From Pseudomonadota bacterium (GTDB lineage Bacteria > Pseudomonadota > Gammaproteobacteria > Pseudomonadales > Oleiphilaceae): a DNA stretch of 26,075 nucleotides. A program made the position numbers and the translations under genes. Of the stretch, positions 7,483 to 14,521 are shown piece by piece; the stretch's first letter is position 1; every line of letters begins with the position of its first letter. The notes below the pieces were generated by a model that did no database searches, had not been told where the DNA came from, and worked only from the letters and a program-made list of their open reading frames with translations. The stretch lies in NCBI GenBank assembly GCA_023430625.1, contig JAEZAA010000281.1, positions 1 through 26,075 of the forward strand. Direction: 5' to 3'.

Positions 7483-10400
7483 TCAGATATGTTCCAGCAG
7501 GATCGGTTTGCCCAGGTGATAGCCCTGCACATGATCCACCCCAAGCCGTCTCAAGACATCCAGAACCTGTTGGTTTTCAACATACTCTGCAATGGTTTCA
7601 ATGCCCATGAAGCGTGCCAATTCCGAGATGGACCGCACGAGTGCCTGGTCTTTGGGATTATCCACCAGATTGCGCACAAAAACGCCATCAATTTTCACGT
7701 AATCCACCGGCAACTGCTGCAGATACGCATAGGACGACAGGCCCGTGCCAAAATCATCCAGCGACAGCCTGCAGCCGCACTGTTTGACCTGACGGACGAA
7801 GTCGGCGGCCGTGCTCAAGCTGGTTACCGCAGCGGTTTCGGTTACCTCGAAGCAGACCTTACGGCTCAATTCGGGATAACGCTGCAGCAATTCCAGCAAG
7901 CTACTCAAAAATTGCTCATCGTTCAGCGAATTTCCCGACAAATTGATGGAAAAGCCATCAAGTTGCGCGAGTTTTTGCGGATTCTTTCTCAACCAGCGGA
8001 AGATCTGCTCGATCACCCAGCGGTCAACCCGGGTCATGCGGTTAAACTTTTCCGCCGCCTCGATCAGGGGAACCGGTGACAACAGGGTATCGCCTTCCCC
8101 ACGGATGGCCAACAGCACTTCGTAATGGGCATGGTCCTGACCAGCGGCATTCGGCCGCAACGGCACGATGGGCTGGCAGCGCAGCGTGACGAGCTCGTCC
8201 AGGGGGCGCTCGAGCCGTGGCAACCAGCTCATCAGCTCCTGCTGACGCGCCTGGTCACGACTGGACGGCTGGTAGGCCCGGACCCGGTTGCCGCCCTGCT
8301 CCTTGGCCGCCAGACAGGCGAGGCTGGCACGCTTGAGCATTTCGCTCATGTTGTCGACCTGATCGCTCAGGGTGGCCACGCCGATGCTGAGCGTGACCTT
8401 CAGCGGCTGCCCTTCGAACTGGAAGGTCTGCTCCTCCACCGCCGTACGCAATTGCTCCGCCAGATCCTGTCCCAGACGCTTGGGGCAATCCGGCAGCAGC
8501 GCGCCGTATTCATTGCCGCCCAGGCGGGCCAGGATGACATTGGCGGCGCTCTGCTGACGCAGAAAATCGGCAATGGTCTTCAGCAGCCAGTCGCCGGCCT
8601 GCACACCAAGCGTGTTGTTCACGACCCGGAAGCGGTCGATGTCGATGTAGCAGAGCGTGTGGCGAGAACCGTCGGCGCGGGCGCGCGCAATATAACGCTC
8701 CAGTTGCATCTCAAATTCATGACGGGTGACAAGGCCGGTCAGGGGATCGCGGTTGACCTTGGTCAGCACATCCTCATAGACCGCGTGGACCACCCGATAA
8801 AGGCCCTGCTCCACCAGCGCCCAGTCGCGCTCATCGAGACGCCGCGCCAGGTCCAGTTCCAGCCATTGGGACACCTCGCCGGCGCTGTGATTGGCATTCT
8901 GAACGCCCTGGTCGTCCAGATACGCGAAGCGGAAGCTGGTGCCATCGGTCCAGGCCAGTGTCAGATAGCGCTCGGCAATGCCTGTCCGGCGCAACAGCAA
9001 CCAGTCGCCCTGCCGCAGCCCCGCCAGGGGACCACGCTTTTCGGCATCGGCCGACGCAACGGGATTCGGCGCCAGTTCATTGTCCTTGGCGGCAAAGGGC
9101 GCCTCCAGCGATTTCAGGCGCTCGGGATCCACCAGAACCGGCGTCGGTGTATGCCGGCTCTGCAACCATTCATCGAAGGATTCGCGCCAGGCCTGAAGAC
9201 CGGCATTCGCTGGCAGCAGGGACAACTCGGCGTTCACCAGCGCACGGACATTGTCTGCACTCAGGCCGCCCGCAGCCGCCTGCCCCGGGAACGCAGCCCG
9301 TTTCAGTAACAGGTCGATGATCGCCAACGCCTTGCGATACAGGCGTTCTTCCTTGAGCAGGCTCACCAACAGATGTTGGCGCCACCCCAGGTTATACAAG
9401 AGTTGCAGCACCAGCTCCGGCACCTTACGGCCAAGCAGCCGCTTACGCACATCGCCCGCAACCTGGCGGCGCGCCACCTTCAGGCGACGCTGACCATCGG
9501 CTGCCTTGGCAATGCGCTCAACCGCACGCTGCAGCCCCAGTTCCTGGCGCTGCAGCTGATTTTGAACCTTGGCCAGCAACGAGCCATGCACCTGTGCCGA
9601 ATCGGGTTCTGCCGCCAGCTGCTCGATCATCTGTTCCAACAGGGTTTCCAGTTGCGCCGGCGCAAGCCGCCCCGCCGCCAGACGCCCCAGCAGGTTCAAC
9701 AGCTGGCGCAGCGGGTGTTGATCATTGGCGAAGAAAACCTGGTCCTTGAGGACGGTTTGCAGAACCACATACTGCAACCGGGCCAGAGAACGCTTCAGAA
9801 TCGGATGAACGGCAGGATTGGCCTCGATGGCCTGGAACAGGCGCTCGGTGACCTCAATCAGTTCCGCCTCGGGCCCCGGCAGCGGCCGGTCTTCGGCGCC
9901 ATTGAAGCCTCGTAGCGAGCGCATGATCTCCTGCTTGAGATTGGCCGGAGGTGCCTTCTGCCGCAAGGCGGACAGGGCTAGACCACCCACCACCTGCTGC
10001 AGTTCGCCCAAGCTGATTTCCGGCAACCCGGTTGTGTCTCCAGTCGCCTCGCCCGCCTCACCCAACACATCGTTGCGAAGCGATAACAAGGAACGCAAGG
10101 TTCCCACCGTGTCGGCACCAGCCGGGCGCCCACCGATTACCAGAGTCTGGCCGGAGCTATTGGATGACTGGGCCGGGGCCTCTGTCTCCGGCTGCCCGAC
10201 CGCCGAAGCTGCACCTTGCGCCGCATTTGGAGCGGCCGCCGGCGAGCGGATCGGTCGAATGATGGCGGAGGGCGTCACGTCCCACAGTGCCGCGCCATAG
10301 GCCTCTTTCAGGTGCACGGCGAGTACCGGGCCGAGAAAGCGATGCAGGTAGGTCAGTTCGTCGTCGCCGAACTCCAGCACCTTCAGCTCCAGGTGCAGTT

Positions 10401-11208
10401 GATGGACCACCGCACCGGGCGCGACGGGAAGCAATTCGGCGGGAATCGGTCGTTTCAGCGCCTGCTGAAACAGGGTCGCCAGCTTATGCAGCGTCACATC
10501 CATGCGGGCCTCGACCGCACGTGCCGCGATATTCGCCACCAGCCAGCTTTCAAATTGGGTCCGCTCGACCAGAGCCAGGCGATCCAACGCACTTGTGGCG
10601 TTGGTGTAGGACGCCTTACCCCGCTCGGACACGAAATCGGCGAGATTGCTCTCCAATTGGCGCCGCACGGCGGAGGCGAGTTCAGCGCCGCGCTTGTTCA
10701 AGGCATGGTGCAGGCGCGCCACCGTATTATCCCTGGGCGCATCCTGCGGACGCGTTTCGTCGGCCTTCAGCAGGTCGCGATCAGTGTCCATCAGGGCTTC
10801 CGCCACGGCCTCTTCCAACCGGACAAAAAACCGCTCGCGGAATTGGTCCAGAGGCGCCTTTGCCGCATCGGTGGACGCTTGCGCAATCTCAACCTGGGGT
10901 GCCGCGCAGCGGTGCAGGTGTTGCAGCGCGGCAAACGCCGGCTGCACGAATGCCGCGCCGATATAGGGCGGATCGGAATGCCGCACTTCCAGATCGAAAC
11001 TGAGCCCCGCGCCGCTCTGTCCGGAATCTACCTGGACTTCGACCCGCAAGCGCATGCCGCTTTTAAGCTCCGCCGCGCTGCTGCTCTCCAGGAGCATACC
11101 GCCGGAACAAAAATTACGGACATGAGATGCGTATCGCCGCTCACCACGGCAAAGGATGGCATCCAGATCAACTGGGATACGGGAAAACCGCCTGCGGTTC
11201 TGAATCAC
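7483..11208 (-). CDS. PilZ-DUF1631-GGDEF-EAL protein, degenerate cyclase motif
   Basis: A 1241-aa cytoplasmic c-di-GMP signalling protein. An N-terminal PilZ domain (about 4-95) opens with RRRFSRIPVDLDA; such RxxxR plus D/NxSxxG elements bind c-di-GMP, though the second is altered here to NFCSGGM. A long DUF1631 region follows (about 110-770), ending in the beta-rich GDWLLL to RFAYLDDQG segment. The GGDEF domain (about 815-965) carries GGNEY at 897-901, with Asn at the catalytic acidic position and no RxxD I-site. Cyclase activity is therefore unlikely. The EAL domain (about 990-1235) has E1030 (EVLL), INLSG, FEVTE, LDDFGTG, YVKIDG, TIAEYVE and QGYHLG, so phosphodiesterase residues appear intact. 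The GTG start at 11208 is the first possible one, as an in-frame TAG lies just upstream. Inferred role: PDE or c-di-GMP effector with an allosteric GGDEF. Confidence 0.93.
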   Translation of the reverse strand: MIQNRRRFSRIPVDLDAILCRGERRYASHVRNFCSGGMLLESSSAAELKSGMRLRVEVQVDSGQSGAGLSFDLEVRHSDPPYIGAAFVQPAFAALQHLHRCAAPQVEIAQASTDAAKAPLDQFRERFFVRLEEAVAEALMDTDRDLLKADETRPQDAPRDNTVARLHHALNKRGAELASAVRRQLESNLADFVSERGKASYTNATSALDRLALVERTQFESWLVANIAARAVEARMDVTLHKLATLFQQALKRPIPAELLPVAPGAVVHQLHLELKVLEFGDDELTYLHRFLGPVLAVHLKEAYGAALWDVTPSAIIRPIRSPAAAPNAAQGAASAVGQPETEAPAQSSNSSGQTLVIGGRPAGADTVGTLRSLLSLRNDVLGEAGEATGDTTGLPEISLGELQQVVGGLALSALRQKAPPANLKQEIMRSLRGFNGAEDRPLPGPEAELIEVTERLFQAIEANPAVHPILKRSLARLQYVVLQTVLKDQVFFANDQHPLRQLLNLLGRLAAGRLAPAQLETLLEQMIEQLAAEPDSAQVHGSLLAKVQNQLQRQELGLQRAVERIAKAADGQRRLKVARRQVAGDVRKRLLGRKVPELVLQLLYNLGWRQHLLVSLLKEERLYRKALAIIDLLLKRAAFPGQAAAGGLSADNVRALVNAELSLLPANAGLQAWRESFDEWLQSRHTPTPVLVDPERLKSLEAPFAAKDNELAPNPVASADAEKRGPLAGLRQGDWLLLRRTGIAERYLTLAWTDGTSFRFAYLDDQGVQNANHSAGEVSQWLELDLARRLDERDWALVEQGLYRVVHAVYEDVLTKVNRDPLTGLVTRHEFEMQLERYIARARADGSRHTLCYIDIDRFRVVNNTLGVQAGDWLLKTIADFLRQQSAANVILARLGGNEYGALLPDCPKRLGQDLAEQLRTAVEEQTFQFEGQPLKVTLSIGVATLSDQVDNMSEMLKRASLACLAAKEQGGNRVRAYQPSSRDQARQQELMSWLPRLERPLDELVTLRCQPIVPLRPNAAGQDHAHYEVLLAIRGEGDTLLSPVPLIEAAEKFNRMTRVDRWVIEQIFRWLRKNPQKLAQLDGFSINLSGNSLNDEQFLSSLLELLQRYPELSRKVCFEVTETAAVTSLSTAADFVRQVKQCGCRLSLDDFGTGLSSYAYLQQLPVDYVKIDGVFVRNLVDNPKDQALVRSISELARFMGIETIAEYVENQQVLDVLRRLGVDHVQGYHLGKPILLEHI

Positions 11209-11367
11209 AAAGGAACCATAAATTCGATGGGTGCTCCGGTCGCAACATTCCTATCGCGATCATCGGCCGTCAGCAGGCACCAACCCGCTGCGCCAGAATT
11301 GTTAACTAACGAAAAAAGCTTAGTCCGCAAACCGGATTTGAGCCAGTCACCACAGCCGGATATCTGC

Positions 11368-11937
11368 TTAATCAGCGCGCCCCATGAAGCGACGTTCCTG
11401 GGTGTGGATCCGCACCCGCTCGCCGGCTTCCAGATACTCCGGAACCTGAATCACCAGGCCGGTTACGAACTTGGCTGGTTTGGTGCGGGCACTGGCGGAG
11501 GCGCCCTTCATCGCGGGTGCCGCCTCGATGATCTCAAGTTCAATGGACTGGGGCAGCTCCAGGCCGATAACGTCGTCATTCACCTTCAGCACCTGCAGCC
11601 CCTGAATGGCTTCCGTGATGAACAGCAGCTCATCTTCCAGGTCATCCTGCTTGAAGCTGTACTGACTGAAATCCTCCGCATCCATGAAGATGTAATCATC
11701 GCCATCGATGTAGGAAAAGGTGACCGGGTGACGGGTCAACTCCACCGTGTTCAGGATCTCGTCGCCCTTGAAGCGCTCCTCGGCCTTGAGCTTGGTCTTG
11801 ATGTTGGTAAAACGCATTTTGTACAGCGTCGCGGCACCGCGGGCACTGGGGTTGTTGACCTCAATATCCTTGATCAACAGCAACTGGCCGTTGTGCTCGA
11901 CCACATCACCGCGCTTCAATTCGTTGGCTTTTGGCAT
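11368..11937 (-). CDS. efpL: Elongation factor P-like protein EfpL (YeiP)
   Basis: A 189-aa EF-P paralogue that binds the ribosome and helps relieve stalling at difficult, mainly polyproline, motifs. The sequence follows E. coli YeiP/EfpL throughout: MPKANELKRGDVV, SARGAATLYKMRFTNI, EERFKGDEIL, FSYIDGDDYIFMD, ELPQSIELEI, MKGASASARTKPA and the RRFMGRAD end. The loop tip carries R33 (NPSARGA), the arginine found in EfpL rather than the lysine or rhamnosylated arginine loop of canonical EF-P. Three OB-like domains and the length match the family. ATG 11937 has AGAGGA six bases upstream. The gene stands alone, divergent from the patatin gene. Identification is very secure. Confidence 0.97.
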   Translation of the reverse strand: MPKANELKRGDVVEHNGQLLLIKDIEVNNPSARGAATLYKMRFTNIKTKLKAEERFKGDEILNTVELTRHPVTFSYIDGDDYIFMDAEDFSQYSFKQDDLEDELLFITEAIQGLQVLKVNDDVIGLELPQSIELEIIEAAPAMKGASASARTKPAKFVTGLVIQVPEYLEAGERVRIHTQERRFMGRAD

Positions 11938-12040
11938 GGACGTTCCTCTGGTTGGGGTTGGAGGGGTTTAGGTTTGAGAGGCTGGAGCGGAGGAGGATTT
12001 TAAGGCAACCATCGGAAACCAACTACACTTTCCTGTAGGT

Positions 12041-12078
12041 GTAGCCGCGACATTCAGTGGCTACGAGGCGATTGCCTC
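12041..12078. repeat. Two adjoining hairpins between efpL and the patatin gene
   Basis: GTAGCC (12041-12046) pairs with GGCTAC (12059-12064) across a 12-base loop. It is followed immediately by GAGGC-GATT-GCCTC (12065-12078). The double-hairpin layout resembles REP-type intergenic repeats, but only one copy is visible here. It lies in the shared upstream region of two divergent genes, so it could also act in their 5' regions. Confidence 0.35.
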
Positions 12079-12112
12079 TCGCCCCAGATACAAACGATGC
12101 CGTGGAGATTTC

Positions 12113-13258
12113 ATGCCCCATCCCATCACAACCGGACTCGTACTCACCGGCGGCGGTGCCCGCGCCGCCTATCAGGTCGGCGTGCTCAAGGGACTGTCCG
12201 ACCTGATGCCGGACTTCCATGACCCGTTCCGGGTGATCTGCGGCACCTCGGCGGGTGCCATCAATGCCGTGGGGCTCGCCAGCGGCGACAGCATCTTTCG
12301 CCATAACGTGGCGCACCTGGAGCACTTGTGGTCGCACCTGCAGGTCAGCGACATCTATCGAGCCGATGCCTTTGGCATGACACGCTGGTTCTCCCACTTC
12401 GTGCAAAGCCTGGTACGTGGCCAGAGCGAGGAGATGCCCGCCTCTCTGTTGGATAACCGCCCGCTGCGGGGCTTCCTGGAAAAGGAGCTCAAGGTGGGCG
12501 TGATCAGCCGCAACATCGCAGAAGGCCGACTAGATGCGGTCGGGGTCAATGCCTGCGGCTATTCCGGCGGTCAAAGCATCTGTTTTTTTGAAGGACGGCC
12601 AGACATTCCAACCTGGCATCTTGGGCAGCGGGTCGGTGCCCGCTGTGAACTTCATATTGATCACCTGATGGCGTCATCCGCCATCCCGACCCTGTTTCCG
12701 CCGGTGCACATCAACCGTGAATACTTTGGCGACGGCGCAACCCGCCAAATGGCCCACATCAGCCCGGCGCTCCACTTAGGCGCTAATCGAGTACTGGTGA
12801 TTGGCGTCAGCGCCAACCGGGTCTGCACCCCCACCCGCAAGAAAGTGAGCGGCATCCCGACCATTGCCCAAGTCATGGAGCATTTGCTGAACGGCCTGTT
12901 TCTCGACACCCTGGAGCACGACATCGACCGCCTGCTGGTGATCAACCGCCTGCTCGGTTTGATTCCCGCCGAGAAGCTGGAAGCGGAAGGGTTGGGACTG
13001 CGCCCCGTGAAATTGCTGGAGATTTCCCCCAGCCAGCCCATCGATGAGATGGCGGCACGCCATGTCGAGGCACTGCCGGTCATGCTGCGTCGGCTCATCG
13101 GCAAAAGCATGGCTCAGGGATCGGGGGGTGCCAGTTTGGCCAGCTATTTGCTATTTGACCGGGCGTTCTGCCGAGACCTGATTGCACTCGGTTACGCCGA
13201 CGCCCAGAGTCATGCCAAGCAGCTCACGGACTTCTTCAACGACAAGCGATCCATGTGA
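12113..13258 (+). CDS. Patatin-like phospholipase family protein
   Basis: A 381-aa serine hydrolase of the bacterial patatin family, expected to cleave acyl esters of phospholipids or related lipids. The oxyanion-hole motif GGGARAAYQVGVL is near the N-terminus. The nucleophile elbow is GTSAG with S46, and the catalytic aspartate is D207 in FGDGATR, giving a Ser-Asp dyad. No signal peptide or membrane segment is apparent, so it is likely cytoplasmic or peripherally membrane-bound. The C-terminal ~130 residues (helical, LLNGLFLDTLEHDIDRLLVI onward) extend beyond the catalytic core, as in many proteobacterial homologues. The ATG is preceded by GGAG six bases upstream. It is monocistronic by spacing. 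Substrate and physiological role cannot be told from sequence. Confidence 0.92.
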   Translation: MPHPITTGLVLTGGGARAAYQVGVLKGLSDLMPDFHDPFRVICGTSAGAINAVGLASGDSIFRHNVAHLEHLWSHLQVSDIYRADAFGMTRWFSHFVQSLVRGQSEEMPASLLDNRPLRGFLEKELKVGVISRNIAEGRLDAVGVNACGYSGGQSICFFEGRPDIPTWHLGQRVGARCELHIDHLMASSAIPTLFPPVHINREYFGDGATRQMAHISPALHLGANRVLVIGVSANRVCTPTRKKVSGIPTIAQVMEHLLNGLFLDTLEHDIDRLLVINRLLGLIPAEKLEAEGLGLRPVKLLEISPSQPIDEMAARHVEALPVMLRRLIGKSMAQGSGGASLASYLLFDRAFCRDLIALGYADAQSHAKQLTDFFNDKRSM

Positions 13259-13404
13259 TTTGGCCCGCACGGATGCGGAAGCCCCCCAAAAGCCCTTCCG
13301 GAAGAGGCAACGTGCGCGCTATCACAGGGCTATGGCGATAGTGTTTGCCTTTTTTACACTACAAGCATCAAGAACGGTCCTCAAAACAAAGCTAACAGTT
13401 TGTT

Positions 13405-13432
13405 TCGATTAACCGTTGCAATGGTTATTCGA
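13405..13432. promoter_or_regulatory. 28-bp near-perfect palindrome, operator candidate
   Basis: Arms TCGATTAACC and GGTTATTCGA surround a TTGCAA centre. Of 14 symmetric base pairs, 12 match (mismatches at arm positions 5 and 11). No T-run follows, so it is not a typical terminator. Its length and symmetry fit a dimeric repressor or activator site about 260 bases upstream of the PEP-CTERM start codon. Confidence 0.45.
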
Positions 13433-13474
13433 GAGATATCGTCGCTTTTTTCGAAGCAAAATAGGTCGCTGTTC

Positions 13475-13492
13475 TGTATCAGATTCGATACA
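13475..13492. promoter_or_regulatory. 18-bp dyad TGTATC-N6-GATACA
   Basis: Perfect 6-bp half-sites separated by six bases, 42 bases to the right of the larger palindrome and about 200 bases upstream of the PEP-CTERM gene. The spacing fits a homodimeric DNA-binding protein. It could equally be a chance dyad. Confidence 0.3.
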
Positions 13493-13690
13493 AAGTCCGT
13501 CAGTTTTTTTGACACAACTTTTTCTCTCGCCCATTCGCCGCCCCCTCAAAAAGCCGCGTTGATCAGTAGCTTGTGGCCGGTTGGCCCGGTTTTTGACTAA
13601 ATTCTCACGTTTGGCTTCGGACCAACACCTTCTTGATTTCCAAGAACGGAAAAACTGGACGTTTTTCACCAAGCAAAGGATGGTAATTAC

Positions 13691-14323
13691 ATGAAGAACA
13701 AACTGAGAATGACCGCTCTTGCGACGCTCCTCGCGACTGGTGCGGTCCAGCATGCAACGGCGGCACTCATCGATACGCCGCTGCCGGACAATGCCTACAT
13801 CACGGCAAATGGTCTGGACTGGGCCTGGGCAAGCCCTCGCCCCGCGAGCGACCCTGACTCGACGTTCACTTTGGACGGACAAAGCGATGACGGCTGGCGC
13901 TTGCCCACAGACGAAGAGTTGGCACTTGCCCCTACCCCCTTTGATTTCGCCTTTGACGGTGCCAACGTCCCGCTTGGTGGCGTAGCGCCCGATGGCGCAC
14001 AGGTTCAACCGGGCTCCGAGAACGCACTGCTCGACACAGATCTGGCTTGCGCCACGCCCTATTTCAACAGCACCCTGAGCATCTGCCAGTGGGGCGACAT
14101 GGTGGATGCGGAAGGAAATATCTTCCCCTGGGCCGGTCAGCCAGGTTTCGATGAATTCTCCGAACAGCTTGTGGTCCGGGTCACACCGGGCGAGCCCGGC
14201 CCTGGACCTGGCCCTGGCCCAGGTCCGGAACCTGAGCCGCCCGTTGGCGTCCCCGAGCCGGCCAGCTGGGCACTGTTGGGTCTGGCACTGGCTGGATTCG
14301 GCATCCGTCGCCGGCGCCGTTAA
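13691..14323 (+). CDS. PEP-CTERM sorting domain protein
   Basis: A 210-aa exported surface or matrix protein. Residues 1-24 are a Sec signal peptide (core ALATLLATG, cut after HATA). The mature domain has a YITANGLDWAWASP start and a DDGWRLPTDEEL segment that recalls the DUF1566-like fold of several PEP-CTERM proteins. A low-complexity Gly-Pro/Glu-Pro linker (about 168-184) leads to the tripartite C-terminal signal: VPEPASW (PEP at 188-190), hydrophobic helix ALLGLALAGFGI and RRRRR. In known systems exosortase (EpsH) recognises this tail, usually in exopolysaccharide producers; no exosortase gene is in this window. Two cysteines (DLACATP and ISICQW region) could form a disulphide. The sorting call is very secure; the protein's role is unknown. 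Confidence 0.95.
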   Translation: MKNKLRMTALATLLATGAVQHATAALIDTPLPDNAYITANGLDWAWASPRPASDPDSTFTLDGQSDDGWRLPTDEELALAPTPFDFAFDGANVPLGGVAPDGAQVQPGSENALLDTDLACATPYFNSTLSICQWGDMVDAEGNIFPWAGQPGFDEFSEQLVVRVTPGEPGPGPGPGPGPEPEPPVGVPEPASWALLGLALAGFGIRRRRR

Positions 14324-14335
14324 GGCAAGCGTGCG

Positions 14336-14361
14336 CGAAAGTCCCGAGGCCGGGGCTTTCG
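14336..14361 (+). terminator. Hairpin after the PEP-CTERM gene
   Basis: The stem CGAAAGTCCC / GGGGCTTTCG is ten pairs with one G-T wobble around the loop GAGGCC, starting 13 bases after the stop codon. No T-run follows, so it may be a weak terminator or an mRNA 3'-end stabiliser. Confidence 0.5.
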
Positions 14362-14521
14362 CCCAACCAGATCTTATCCGCTCGCTCCCCGCCTTCTTTT
14401 CCCCGCCCTTGCCATGCTTTTGCGTTCCTCCATATAGGATGCTGGTCGCTTTGGGCTAACCCTCTCACTCTACAATGTGGGTCAGAACCACTGGCTGTTT
14501 CGCCTGGAGGTAGCCGTCACA

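Larger units (their letters stand above)
13259..13690. promoter_or_regulatory. AT-richer upstream region of the PEP-CTERM gene
   Basis: A 432-base gene-free stretch, visibly richer in A+T than its neighbours, with several T-runs. Near the patatin stop are a small hairpin CCGCA-CGGA-TGCGG (13265-13278) and a palindrome CTTCCGGAAG (13295-13304), neither followed by a T-run. The middle carries the two dyads listed separately. Two imperfect sigma-54-like matches exist: TGGC at 13333 with GC eleven bases after GG, and TTGGCCCGG (13581-13589) with GA where GC is expected. Neither fits the consensus well. The start of the PEP-CTERM gene has AAGGA 10 bases upstream. Confidence 0.5.

Noticed and set aside
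11209..11367. Possible terminator for efpL (minus strand, small TCCG/CGGA stem before a T-run)
   Set aside because: The stem is only four base pairs and the T-run starts six bases later, too weak to call.
10216..12003. 595-codon open frame on the plus strand opposite the PilZ-DUF1631 and efpL genes
   Set aside because: It spans two genes on the other strand that have clear family motifs and its translation shows no domain. It is a by-product of GC-rich codon use.
13333..13349. Possible sigma-54 promoter (TGGC to TTGC) upstream of the PEP-CTERM gene
   Set aside because: The GG and GC elements are 11 bases apart instead of 10, and the site is over 340 bases from the start codon. A second candidate at 13581-13597 has GA in place of GC.
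13400..13600. 66-codon open frame in the PEP-CTERM upstream region
   Set aside because: It overlaps both dyads, has no good ribosome binding site and no resemblance to a known family.
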